Shown here piece after piece: positions 1 through 11,352 of a stretch of 64,000 nucleotides of DNA. The DNA is taken from positions 84,072,120 to 84,136,119 of the forward strand of contig NC_133535.1 of NCBI RefSeq assembly GCF_048544455.1, read 5' to 3'. Source of the DNA: Silene latifolia (taxonomy: Eukaryota > Streptophyta > Magnoliopsida > Caryophyllales > Caryophyllaceae). Numbering within the stretch: position 1 is the stretch's first letter; every line of letters starts with the position of its first letter. The notes beneath the pieces were generated by a model. It ran no database searches, was not told where the DNA came from, and was given only the letters and a program-made list of their open reading frames with translations. The position numbers and the translations under genes were made by a program.

Positions 1-26
1 TGATTTTTTTTTCTCCTCAGACTCCA

Positions 27-57
27 GTCGATCGACCAATGAGGCCAGTCGATCGAC
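27..57. repeat. Palindrome pair A (21-bp spacing)
   Basis: Two perfect copies of GTCGATCGAC start at 27 and 48, 21 bp apart with an 11-nt spacer. The flanking bases extend the similarity (CA before, TG or CCA after). Confidence 0.9.
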
Positions 58-823
58 TGCCTCTACAGTACAACACGCATCTCTTTTTTCTCGATTTATT
101 TTTCTTTCTTTCTTTTTTTCTTTTCTATTTCTTTTCTTCATTCCTTTTTCCTTCTTCCCAACTTCATCTCAAAATGAGCATATGCCACCAAAAACGAAGT
201 AACAACCCCAAGAACGTAAACTACTAGCTTGACAAGGGCAGGCTAAATGTAGGATGTAGTAATGGGACAAAAAGGCTGTTTTTGGCAGTGTGGAGCTTAT
301 GGGCAAAATGAATAAAGGAAAACCTCTACCACATGTGTCAACTAACCACAAACCGAATGCATACAGGTATTAAGCAAATCAAATTCATATTTATGCATAT
401 TTATGTAACATGTCTCATAAGGAGAAATACTCACAATCCTAGATAAACTGGTCATGGATGTCACCAGTTATAGGCTCTAAATCTCAGAAAATGATGTAGT
501 TTGCCAAAAAAAATCAAAGTTAAGTTTAAAGTCCAGCAAATAAATTAACGAAAACCCGTAGACTATGCATATTTGATTCTACTAATAACATGTCGATTAA
601 CAAGGCTTAGGCATAAACAGATGCAAATGCAATGTCATCATTGAAATACTATCGTTCCGACTCAACCTATATGCTAAAATAAACGTGCATTTTTGAAATT
701 TTTGAATTTTTTTTTTAAATTTTCTGTATATATAAGGGAAAATAAAAAAAAATGCAAGACAAAAATGTAAACGTGAATGCAAGCAAATGAAATGCAACGC
801 AAAACCCTTCCCCAAACCAAATC

Positions 824-843
824 GCACAATGTCCCCATTGTGC
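824..843 (-). other. Perfect stem-loop in the Athila 3' region
   Basis: An 8-bp perfect inverted repeat (GCACAATG/CATTGTGC) encloses a 4-nt loop. In element orientation it is followed by a G-rich run (GGTTTGGGGAAGGG). A related stem followed by a G-rich run is found in Athila element 4 (63591-63630) and, less perfectly, in element 3 (about 46730-46777). Confidence 0.6.
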
Positions 844-1157
844 AAAATCATGTATTGAAATAACATGAAAACGGGAATTTGCGTAAATTAACTACATAAG
901 GCATGAAGTAAGAACTCGGAAACTCACAAGACTTTTAAGCGCAGCAAAAAGAAACCTCCCCAAACCAGCGTGAGCTAGGAGGTTTCGATGAGCTAGCATG
1001 ATGCTACCAATAAGTACCTGAAAAGACAACAAATACCACGCGTAATCTCGAGAAAGCAAAATTGAGACGGTAAAATTATGTGCGGAAATGATAAAACAGA
1101 AGAAAACAGAAATTAAGCGGAGAATAAAGTGAAGAAAAGACTCCCTGAACTCCGCAA

Positions 1158-1314
1158 ATCGATCAAACACAGCAGGGGAATGATCGAAAATAGGTACAGC
1201 AGCTCTGGGTGGTCGATCGACCACATCACCCAGTCGATCGACCAAGGTGAACAGCAACAGGAGTTTCTGAAATTCGCAGCCCAGTCGATCGACCATAGAG
1301 GTCAGTCGATCGAC
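1158..1314. repeat. Palindrome cassette B/C (21-51-21 geometry)
   Basis: Perfect GTCGATCGAC copies start at 1212, 1233, 1284 and 1305, so the intervals are 21, 51 and 21 bp. Two degenerate copies at 1158 and 1179 are also 21 bp apart. The same 21/51/21 geometry occurs at 2967-3069 with largely different spacers. Confidence 0.9.
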
Positions 1315-1561
1315 TGGAAAACCTGCTGTAACTTTCTGATTTCTTCAATTAGCTCAATAAATTGAGCTAATATCGTCTATAAACCTGCATAAACAAGTAA
1401 TAACCCGCCCAAAATTGCGCAAAACCCAAAGTAACCGACTAAAGTGTTTAAAATCCTAAGCAAACTTAAAAGAGCGAAGTCTCGCGCACACAAAAGCAAT
1501 AAAAATAGAAAGTCTAACAAAAAGCGATAAAAACAATGTTTTTGAGAGAGCATTTGATCAA

Positions 1562-4500
1562 CTAATAGTTGATCAAGTACGGCCACGGGATTGCCCACTT
1601 GGTTGGCTTCTGGCCACAAGAAGAAGCCTCAACAGTGCTCATCTTCTCAGCTGCACTCTTCTCAAGTCCGACATTCGCGGAACTCAACGGATCAACAACT
1701 TCAACAGCTTCCCATGCAATGACCTCTTCTGGCTCATCAAAGTCCAAGTCAGACTCCCTCACTTTGACTGGCTCATCTTCAAGCTCCTCATCAGTGCCAT
1801 AGCTAAGACATCCTAAGCCACCTCTTGAAACGACTGGCTCCCTCACAGCTGGAGCAACAGGCGGCTCTTTCTTCCCTAAACCAGCTCCTGCAATATCAGA
1901 AATAGACGAATATTCCTCCAATTTTCTCCCAATCTGGGGCAGAGGGGTTACAACAGGAATAGGCGTAGAGACAGGCATATCAGGAAGCACAAAATATGAT
2001 TTCTTTTCAGAAACCATATTACAAGTTATTGGCCACATGGGGTCTTTCTTCTTAGCTGTCTGGGCAAAGACAATAGAGTGATTTCCTACCTTAAAGGTCA
2101 AAGTCCCCGAACCAACATCTATAACTGCACCAGCAGTGTGCAGAAATGGTCTACCCAATATGATAGGAATGTGAGCATCCTCGGGCTTATCTAGTACAAC
2201 GAAGTTAACAGGGAAAAAGAACTTTCCTATTTGCACAGGAATGTCCTCTAAGACTCCTATTGGCTAGACCACAGAACGATCAGCCATCTGTACTGTCATG
2301 TTGGTCACTGCAAACCTAGTCAATTTCAATTTTCTAGCTAGACTCAAAGGCATAATGCTAATGCTAGCTCCTAGGTCACACAAGGCCTTCTCGATTGAGA
2401 AGGTACCAATATTACATGGAATTGAGAAACTACCCGGGTCTTCTAGCTTATGGGGTGCAGTATGGGTCAAATAAGAGCATGACTCCTCAGTTAGTGCGAC
2501 AGTATGCACAGTTTCAAGTGACTTCTTCTTAGACAAAAGTTGCTTCATAAATTTCATGTAAGAAGGCACTTGATTGACTAATTCAAGTAAAGGAACTTGT
2601 ACGTTTAAGCTACGAACAACATTTTCAAATTTATTAAACGATACCTATTCCTTCGTCGGCACCAATCTCTCCGGATAAGGGGCTGTAAGAAGTAACTTAG
2701 CCCTCTCCTCTAAATCTCTCATGCCGGCATTGGTGGACTTAGGCTGAAAGTCCACAACCTTCTCCTTGTTGTAGCTTGACCCTTCTCCAGACCGTCTCAA
2801 ATGTGAACCATTAATCGACAAAGAGTCGTATTTCGGAACCGGAATGGACCCATCAGCATTCGGGTCTTGCCTCAATATTTTCGGGGCAATCGTACCCCGA
2901 AACAACTGGTCCCTCAAGTTATCGAGCATCGGAGGACGAAAAGAATCACCTTCAGCAGCTTGGTCAGTCGATCGACCATGTTTCTCAGTCGATCGACTGA
3001 GTTCTACAGTTCCAGAAGCTGTCTCTTTGCGCGGACTGGTCGATCGACTGGGTATGTCAGTCGATCGACTGACATACCTGTTGATCGTCTTTTTCTTGTT
3101 ACTGTTTGTCCCAGCTTTCTTTTGACTCGGTTCCGCCTCATCTTTTTTAGCGACATCCTCAACCATAGCGGGCCCATCAAGGGTAGACCCACTCCTCAAG
3201 GTAATTGCATTTAAGGTCTCCTTTTGATCGGTTTGAGTCGGTAAATGTCCCGGAGCTCGAGTTGTATTCTTGCTAGACAATTGGGCAATTTGGCTCTCCA
3301 ACATCTTCATCCCGGCCTCTCTAGCTTGGGATTCTTTCAACAACAAATTCTTCAACTCGGCAAGATCAGAGCCTTGGGATTGTTGCTGCTCCGGCACATA
3401 GGGAGATTTTTGAAACTGTTGTTGCTTATGAGGGGGCACATAATTCTGTTGCTGCTGCTGCTGCTGCTGTGGAGGTTGAGTTGGATTTAGGACATTTTGG
3501 CTACTCTACCTCAAGTTTGGATGGACATTCGGCTCATAGTAAGTGTTCGTCTGCCTATAATGTTGAAAGGCAGCAGAAGACTCAAAGGGACTAGGACAAT
3601 TGTCTGAAACATGTCACTCAGCTCCACATCTTTTACAGACGAAAGGACCGTCTGAAATAGCATTTAAATGGTAAATCCCTCTTTTTGAAGCTCCCCCCAA
3701 CTCGTACTTATCAAATCTCGCCGTGAGAGCCTCTAATGCAGCTACAGAAGGAGATTCAACAGCTCTCCTTTGCTTTCCCCTGGAATTTCCATACTCAGCT
3801 TTATGGGTGGCCAAGTCATCAATGATCTTCCACCACTTAGTTTACCCCATATTCTCCTGGAATCTGCCACTAGCTGCCGCATCTATGATAGCTCTCTGAT
3901 CGTCATAGAGCCCATTATAAAACTGATTGCATAGGCTCCATTTCTCAAACCCATGATGCGGAATGGTTCGCACCAGCTTCTTAAAATGGACCCATGCTTC
4001 GTGAAAGTTCTCATCAGGACCCTGTTTAAAGCTCGTGATTTGAGCTCTAATAGCATTCATCTTCGAGGCAGAGAAATATTTCTTGTAGAATGCCAAGGCC
4101 AAAGAATTCCAGTCGGTGATCCCATTAGCAGCTCGATCCAGGTCTCTATACCACTCCCTTGCAGCATCACGAAGTGAGAATATAAACATAGTCTCCTTTA
4201 CCTGGTCCTGGGTCACATCGATCGGCGGGGGTATAGAGTAGTAATAATCAATAAATATCTCCATATGCTTGGCTGCATCTTTATTTGCAGCTCCCCCGAA
4301 TTGGTTTCTCTCAACCAAGTTGATATAAGAAGGCTTCGGTTCGAATTTTTTATCATCTCCCGGTAATTCGAACCCCTTATATTGATTTGCAGCTGTCGGC
4401 TCAGAGTGACTTGCTATAGTCGCTTCTTCAGCCATTTCTAGAAAATCTGGAGATGTGACGGTCTCAGCTGATGAAGTAGAAATAGGAGATGAAGGTGGAT

Positions 4501-4651
4501 CCTCCTCGAACAGCTCGTTCTCATAGTAACTAGACAGAGTACTCAGCCCTTCCTCTGTCGGCAATATCCTAAATGATCGTCTCAACTCGCGCAAAGTCTT
4601 CTCAATCTCAGGATTGAACGGTAGTAATTCACCACTCTGTGACCTGCGCAT
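1562..4651 (-). pseudogene. Athila-type gag-protease, one frame with five in-frame stops
   Basis: One uninterrupted frame of about 1030 codons runs from the ATG at 4651 to 1562, broken only by nonsense codons (near 3842, 3614, 3509, 2645 and 2265) and with no frameshift. The gag core contains QFGG, then a helical capsid-like stretch around residues 95-260. It is followed by a CCHC knuckle (CKRC...H...C) that has itself gained a stop, a Gln run, a linker rich in Arg-Ser-Thr, and an aspartic protease with CDLGASISIMP and ILGRPFL. Gag would package RNA and the protease would mature it in cytoplasmic particles. After the protease comes an acidic tail of about 130 residues with no pol domain. The Arg-Ser-Thr stretch is encoded by the 21-bp palindromes. 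All five stops could be C-to-T changes of Gln or Arg codons. Confidence 0.85.
2967..3089. repeat. Palindrome cassette D/E inside gag (21-51-21 geometry)
   Basis: Perfect GTCGATCGAC copies start at 2967, 2988, 3039 and 3060, with a decayed copy near 3080. All intervals are multiples of three, so each copy is read as Ser-Arg-Ser-Thr in the gag linker on the minus strand. Confidence 0.9.
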
Positions 4652-4754
4652 AAGAAGAAACTACAAAAAGAATATGAGAATAGTTTAAGGAACAAATGTC
4701 CCTTAAACTAAGAAGCAAACTCAAATAAAACAACTAAAAATTAGAACAATTGCC

Positions 4755-4772
4755 TCCCCGGCAACGGCGCCA
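4755..4772 (-). other. Primer binding site, tRNA-Asp type
   Basis: Read on the minus strand the 18 bases are TGGCGCCGTTGCCGGGGA, which fits the 3' end of plant tRNA-Asp, the usual primer of Athila and Tat elements. It lies 5 nt downstream of the 5' LTR. Confidence 0.85.
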
Positions 4773-4777
4773 AAATT

Positions 4778-6184
4778 TGATGCCCGTCGTTGTGTGCACC
4801 AAAAATAAAATTTATAATTCCTAACTACAACTATAGATAGCGGTAGCAGGGTCGAACCACAGAGAGGTAGATGTAATTATTAGTTGTCTAATTTCAGTCT
4901 AGGGTAACGATTATGTGGGGGTTGTTTGAATTGGTCTATAACTAATGAGCAATAAACTAAAGAAATGTTTAAAATCAAATATAAAAAGGGTACTAAGATG
5001 GTCGGTTCACTGTAGTTTCGGCATCAGAATACTAGGTAGGTCTGAAATAAACACATGAGGCGGGAAAATAAGAGGTCCTCTCGGTCCACACTCAACAAGT
5101 AGCGTCTTTCGATCTCGCTACGGGTCCCTAATATCACTAGTACTGACTCTCGTCCTGAAAAGTGACTAATAACCTAAACTTTACCTATCTTTCGATCTTA
5201 GCATAGTTTAGTCATTTTAATTGGTAGTCTAACAACCTTCCCTATCTTTCGATCTAATGGGTAAGTCAATTACTAAGCATTCAACTAGTCGCGTGCACTC
5301 GATTTGTCAAATATAGAATTTAAAGCAATTAAAACGAAGCAAAACCTCACGTGGCCAGTCGATCGACCAGGGTGTGCGGTCGATCGACCGTGGCGCGACT
5401 CAGGTCGTACTATCCTACTGCCGCCTAATTCTACAGATCCCCTACATCCTAACACGAGGTATTTAGCTACTCATGGCTACGATAAGAACAACAATAAAAT
5501 TGACTAATAAAGCAGAAGAATTCATGATTAAAACGACGAATTAAACAATTAACAATAAACGATAAATTTGGCTTTCGGGAGACTATTCTAGCAATTCCTA
5601 TACTGCGAATGAAATAAACAACGAAACTGAACAGAAGAATACCGAAAAAGAATTGCAGAGAGAGATCCAGAACCGAAAGCGAAAGGAACTTTATTAATGG
5701 AAGAACAATAATCTCGAACCCTAATTATGAAAATAGAACTAAAACTAAATCAAAGCTTGATAAAAACTGCATGATTGTTCTCAAAACCTAGCTTACTTTA
5801 TATATAATACAACGTAGTTCTTATTTCCAAAACCTAACTACTATGGGTTTGCTATTCCTCGATCTTTTTGTTTGCGTCAGACTGGCGGCTTGGTCGATCG
5901 ACTAGAGTAGCTGATAATCCGCTTTTAATTCTCATGGATTCGTCTTTTGGACCTCGAAATGCGCACCAAGTTCGTTTCTCGAGTCTCTACTTCACGTCAA
6001 ATGCAATGCAAGGTACTCGGGGACGGATTTAGCTCAATATCTACTCATTTCCGCATAAATCTGCAATATTACATAAAAATACGAAAGTAGACGAAATGGG
6101 GCAAATAGTAGCATAAACTACACAAATGAGCTCTGAAATGCGTGTAAAATGGGGTGTAAAACATCATATTTAAGACACGCATCA
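4778..6184 (-). repeat. 5' LTR of Athila-type element 1
   Basis: The LTR is bounded by TGATGC at 4778 and GCATCA at 6184, a 6-bp terminal inverted repeat, and is 1407 bp long. Its inner edge is fixed by the primer binding site and its outer edge by resumption of copia sequence. It contains a palindrome pair at 5358-5388 and a single copy at 5893. I could not fix a TATA box or poly(A) signal with confidence. Confidence 0.85.
5358..5902. repeat. LTR copies of the GTCGATCGAC palindrome
   Basis: A pair starts at 5358 and 5379 (21 bp apart) and a single copy at 5893. A matched set is expected in the 3' LTR outside the window. Confidence 0.85.
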
Positions 6185-9100
6185 TTCTTTACCACAATTC
6201 ATATACGATATCATTTCGATTTTTAGTTCAAATCTCCATTAAAACATCGTAACTAAAGACAAATATGATTTTTCTTCTAAAACCTCATATGAACCATTGC
6301 TAAGAATCTCTTGTGAAGAGTATAGATAAAAGTTATTCATTATCAAACAAGTTTTTGATTCTTGACTAACCCATCTACTTACAATGGATTGTTTTTCATA
6401 TACTTAATTGAATTAAGTACCTTGAAGCGATAAATTGTTTCCACTTCAATGAAAGTTTTAAGACTAAACAAACGAATGAAGAGTAGTCTTCAGGAATATA
6501 ATTTTGCTTCTCAAAGCAAAGACTCATTGAAATAAGTGGGAGCATTCTCTTAAACCGTTAAGAAAAGGATAAGGTTTTAAAGAAGTAAAATTAGAATGGA
6601 ATTGATACAAGGTAATGTTAAAGGTAACGTTATTGAGAATAACAATACTAAACCTATCAATCCCGACCGATAAAGTTTCCATTGTCTAAATTGTTGGACG
6701 CTAGAAAGGAAACTACCTCAAATTATTGAAGAATCGAGAAGTTAGTTGTGGGACATCTAATCGGACCTTCTTCTTTAAATGTTTATTTGATTGACATAAA
6801 TTTTGCTAGTACTACTTCGTCAATATTAGAAACCGGTGGTAGTTTTCATCATTGTACTTGATACATAGGATGATTAGAATATGACGACTAGCAACAATGA
6901 TGTTGAGAGATAGAGTCATTGTGTAATCAATCTAGTTTTGGGTTTATATTTATACCTTTATTATGACTATTAAGTGAATAAACTCTAAATAAGAATATAA
7001 ACTTGTTAAGATACAAAAGAGGTTTCACTTTTGTGACCCTATACACCATTTGACGTATGGCTGGCGCATTATCAAGGTGATTATATTCTAAACCAAACTA
7101 GAATGATATATCATGTAGATGATGCAAGACTCAAATTGGTAACCCAAGATTGAACCTTAAATTCTGGAATGATGAACGCAAAGAGTTATCAAGTACTCTT
7201 GAAACCATTAGATCTTATGGTATATGCGTATCTTGTATTCAAAGTAAGATATCTCGTGCCTTTTGGTTGAAAAGGAGATCGAGGTTGTAAATCATTGATC
7301 CAAAATAGGTTGATCATTTTCTTTTACCAACGATTTAAGTTGACGCTAATGTGTTCACTTAATAAGGTAAATAAAGAAATCTTTGAAGAAGTTCAAAGAG
7401 TTCAAGGAATCACGATTTAGTCGTATTGGGATTATTAAAGTGAAGACTTTGATATAAGCCAAAAGAAATGTGATATAGTATCACAAATTAATCTCTCTTG
7501 CACGCGTTATGGGATAATGTGTGGTTGGATAAGAAATCAAACGCTATTCGATATGGTTTGGACTTCAATCAAGTTACTTTGAGTTACTTGATCCTTTTGG
7601 GGATTTTATCATTTTGTCTAAATTATTTTTCCACTAAATCTAAAACAAATCATATGAGATATGAAATGGTAGGGTACCATGTTTGTAAGTTTTCACAAGA
7701 AACAAATGCTCATTTTTCCCTTTCAATTATCACGAGTACGACGGGTTTGCGGCTCGTGAAGCTGTCTTTCTAAAATACAAGTTTATTTCTAGAAGACAAA
7801 GTGGTAGAAATTATTCAAGAGCCACAAAAAAATGCCACTAAGAATGTTATGTCGCAAGAAACTGGTCTTTCTTGGCTACATGAGACGTTTTGTGTAAGAT
7901 GTTGTTTCTTTAAAACCTAGGAGGTTAAATTCGTCACTTGTTGAAGATGATGAATTCATGCTACTTTTAAGAAAGTAAAGAGCTTATAACTTACAAAAGA
8001 AATCGTTTGATTCAAGTTGATTACTTCTAGAAAGTAATGAACATATGACTTACATGAGAGTGTTTAAAGTCACAACTCAATACAAGGCTTAGAGCCATGA
8101 AAATCCGAAATAAAAGGCTTGATTAGTGACAAAGGATTTTGCACTAATAAAGAGAGATTTCAAAGCTTGATTGGTTGCAAAGGGTTTTGCACTAGTTGAA
8201 ATGCTTAAGTCTATTTTGATCTTCTTAGGGATTGTGTTTCATTATGATGATATACATATAGCAAGTGAATCTAAAACCCACTTCTTCAATTAGAAGGAAT
8301 GTATTCAATACATGTCTTGAGTTTTGTAGATTCTTGCAATCCTAAGATAAATGTGAAACTTAAGAAAGGGTCTTAATTAAGACATCAATGAGTTGGAATC
8401 AACATTTTGATCATGTGATAAAACATTTCTCAATAGGTTGAGAAGTTGTGTTTATACATGAAGATTAGTGGGAGTTACGGAAATTTTAATTAGTCTAATA
8501 TATGGATGACATATTGATCATTGGGAATGATTTAAGACTTTTGGAGTATTATAATACATCTTAATATCTGGATTTATGGAGATAAATCCACATGATATTA
8601 GCGTCAAATAAGAAGTCTTATGTTGATAAGATTCATGACTAGTTCAATCAAATTGAACATATTTGATTGATTCCATTCGCTTCCGCTGTCGAATCAATTA
8701 ACTAAGAAATTATGTATAAACACTTCATATACTTTGAGTATGGTGAATTAGTTCAAATCGAATTTAAGTAAGAGTTACCAAGTAAGCCATAATGATTACC
8801 CTTAAGTGCTTGCAGAAGCATTAAGGATGTAATGCAAAGTGTTTTTCATGCAATTTTGTGTAAGGGTGTTACACAAATGACAATTGACAATTGAGATTGC
8901 GCATGGTTTTCGACAAAACCATAATCAAACACATTAGGATGGTTAAGATACCATTCTGGCTATGTTATTTAAGAAATAGATTTTCTAGAATCATTCTAGG
9001 CAATAAGGAACAATGAGAAATATTTACAACGGAAATTGAGTACACTTGCAATCATGGGATGTGCAAGAGGGATGAGTTCCGCACACTGTGAAAACAGTGG

Positions 9101-10032
9101 GAGCTATTTTAAGGCAAGAAAGCCTATGTCTTGATTGGATCTAGACACGTACTCAGAAAGTTTTGTAATGCAAATGTATACATTACAAAGGAAAACTAGT
9201 ATGTAGTAAGGTTGAGTAAGGTACAAGAAGTTGATAAAACCTACTAACCAAAGCCTTCTCATAGGGTTAACATGATGAGTCATGATATTTCAATTGAATT
9301 GAGATGAACAACTACATACAAGCTGAAAAACTCCTTTTTACTTTGTTACATCCAAACGGGTTGTAGAGACAATATTGAACCCCGTTAAAGTGAACCCGGA
9401 TTAACATGGTATTCGTCCATAGTCACTTGTATGAGGTAACGTCTCGAAGTAACTAGAGTGTGATGCGATTGATGGAAAGTTCAAGTGTCATAGTCATGTA
9501 AGATGACTAGTCGATCACATAGGCAGACTGTTAGGAACACTCTGTCGGGCAGTGACCGCTTATAGAGTTCTGGCAAATTTATATAGCCTGGTCGTGGCGA
9601 GACCTACTATAGTATTCTAATGAGTCGATTCTTATGACTAAAGATTGTTCGCCTAAGGTGGCACAGTTTTAGATTAACTTTGATTTGTGTTACTACGACC
9701 TTCGTAAATGGGGTCAAATGGGCATATTTTGGGTTATGATGGCTGTGGCTAGTCGAAGGGAATAAGTGCGATAGGAATTGTCCACCCCCTTGTCAGGGTT
9801 AAAACAATATCTCAGGGCCACTCGAGGAGTAATGAACTGGAAATGCGTGGCCACGCTCGGAAGGTATCTATGGTAAATAAATTCCGGTCAATCAGTTATT
9901 CTCCAGATCGAGGAAACCACTCTCGATATGATCACTTGCAAGTACGACCCGAAACACACCTTGCATTGAGTGGGAGATAGTAATAGGACAAGAGAATTGG
10001 TGATGCAGACTTGTCGAGGACAAGTGGGAGAT
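6185..10032 (+). pseudogene. Degenerate copia gag-pol, unit 1 (5' part cut off)
   Basis: No long frame survives, but copia landmarks appear in order. A decayed zinc knuckle lies near 6690-6720 and a protease remnant near 6790-6860 (ETGGSFHHC where DTG..HIC is usual). Integrase C-terminal and linker sequence lies near 7500-7830 (REAVFLKYKFISRRQSGR). An RSGR-like linker follows near 7900. The reverse transcriptase motif YMDDILIIGNDLRLL is readable at 8499-8543. An IPFASAV segment lies near 8670. The remainder up to the purine tract should be RNase H. Compared with unit 2 it lacks about 86 bp near 9317. Confidence 0.75.
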
Positions 10033-11336
10033 TGTTGGAATATGTGTCCTTCGACAATAATGCGATCACAATTGTCGATCATATTGATCACATGTTTAAA
10101 TCTCATTTTAAGAATACGTAAGGGATGATTCATTTTATAGTCAACTGATCAACATTAATCGGTAACGATTGGCTTGCTAGAGTTTGACGTTACTGTCGTG
10201 GGACGGTGGTGGTCAGTTGATCCCTTAAGGTCACACCTAAAGGATGATGCCCTTGTCTATAAAGTTGATTAATTGTATGACGATGCAAGTTGATCAATTC
10301 CTTAAAATTGAACAATTCAATTTGTGAGAGAGAATAATTATCTTATTGTAATGGGATTAAATAAGATTTATTTTAGTAATAAAATGCTTTGTTACTAAAA
10401 TTGTTTATTGTTTGAGAAACAATAGAGATAAGAATGAATGGTTAATTATAATTACAAAATGTTGTGAATTATAATTACATGACCCATTTTATTTATGTGA
10501 TCAAGTATCACTAGTCAATTTATTGGATGTAATTTAATTAATTCATGAAATGATATTTATGTGATAAATATGCATTAAATTAATTAATAACATGTATCAT
10601 ACTACATGTAACATATTGTGTGACAATTGACAAATTGACAAAATAAAATGGTGGTCCATATTATGAGTAAATCGAAATGGAGAAGGAGTTAGTGGGTTGT
10701 GGTTATTTTATTTTATGTGATAAAAATAAAACAATGATGCCTATACCTAATAGCCTTACACCTACTCTTACACATCTATTTTCTTGTGAAGACAAAAAGT
10801 GGAAAGTAGATGCCCTATACTCCACTCCAACCGTGAACCCTCCACAAAGAAGAAGATTAATTTCTCTTATTATTCATTCTAATATATCACATGCAAAAGG
10901 TTCATGAATTATGCTCTCTTCTCTCTCTTTAATCTTCATCAAAACATGAGATTTTTTATTCAAATTTTTCATAAAAGATTACTAAAATTATTAGTGTAAT
11001 ATATGAGTGTTATTAATCAATTTTAAGGTAAACTATTAAACTAATATCTAGCTAATATTATTTAGTGGGGATAAGGGATAATCTTGGGTGCAATCAAGAG
11101 GAGAATCTCTACATTGGGATTTATGGAGGATCATCCTTATATTCATTGTAGCTCAAGAACTAACAAGAAGGAGATCTTGTTGGTGCCCAATAATCCGAAA
11201 TCTTCAATGTAAGATGATGATTTCTTCTTAATATTTACTTATTGTTTGCATGCATAAGATCAACATTTAATTTTATGAGTAAATTAATTTGAAACATATA
11301 TGAATATGTATAGTAATGAGATATAGATTTCCAACA
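10033..11336 (+). repeat. Copia family A LTR (middle, shared)
   Basis: The LTR runs from TGTTGGAA to TTCCAACA, a perfect 8-bp terminal inverted repeat, over 1304 bp. The purine tract ends at 10032 and the primer site begins at 11340. It differs from the LTR at 17497 at roughly 20 positions by eye, about 98-99% identity. Confidence 0.9.
10141..10220 (+). promoter_or_regulatory. 80-bp inverted-repeat module in copia LTR
   Basis: Outer arms are TCAACTGA (10141) and TCAGTTGA (10213-10220); inner arms are GTAACG (10162) and CGTTAC (10188). The core contains TTGACGTTA, which overlaps bZIP- and W-box-like words, and the outer arms match the MYB core. The same layout occurs in the unrelated LTR at 20121-20200 with compensatory changes. 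Confidence 0.55.
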
Positions 11337-11339
11337 AAA

Positions 11340-11352
11340 GGTATCAAGAGCC
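11340..11352 (+). other. Primer binding site of copia unit 2, initiator tRNA-Met type
   Basis: GGTATCAAGAGCC lies 3 nt after the LTR. It matches the usual TGGTATCAGAGC apart from one extra A, so priming may be impaired. Confidence 0.7.

Larger units (their letters stand above)
1..1561 (-). other. 3' non-coding region of Athila element 1
   Basis: There is no credible gene; short ORFs here are chance frames. The stretch holds palindrome pairs (GTCGATCGAC at 27, 48, 1212, 1233, 1284 and 1305) and a stem-loop at 824-843. Purine-rich runs in element orientation around 800-815 and 955-965 could serve as the polypurine tract. In Athila elements the env-position ORF would lie here; I see no trace of it. 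Confidence 0.6.
1..6184 (-). mobile_element. Athila-type Ty3/gypsy element 1, non-autonomous (gag-protease only), partial
   Basis: The element is read on the minus strand. Its 5' LTR is 4778-6184, followed by a tRNA-Asp primer site at 4755-4772, a gag-protease reading frame at 4651-1562, and a non-coding 3' part that runs off the left edge. Gag and protease resemble the Athila lineage. No reverse transcriptase, RNase H or integrase follows the protease; only 1.5 kb of non-coding DNA is visible before the edge, so a pol gene further left is unlikely but not excluded. It is inserted in the internal region of a copia element: the sequence after 6184 continues exactly as the intact copy does from 13563. 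TTCTT (6185-6189) should be one copy of the 5-bp target duplication. The 3' LTR is outside the window. Confidence 0.85.

Noticed and set aside
4755..4772. tRNA-like sequences at 4755, 53038, 57238, 11340 and 19060 as tRNA genes
   Set aside because: Only the primer-site complement of the tRNA 3' end is present, placed next to LTRs; no cloverleaf.
27..5902. GTCGATCGAC repeats as a CRISPR-like array
   Set aside because: Repeat length is 10 bp, spacers are 11 or 41 nt, copies are scattered over coding and LTR sequence of a plant retrotransposon, and no cas gene is present.
7498..7773. 91-codon ORF (and its copy at 14876-15151) as a gene
   Set aside because: It lies within degenerate copia integrase/linker sequence and mixes frames; the true copia frame resumes as REAVFLKYKFIS in another frame.
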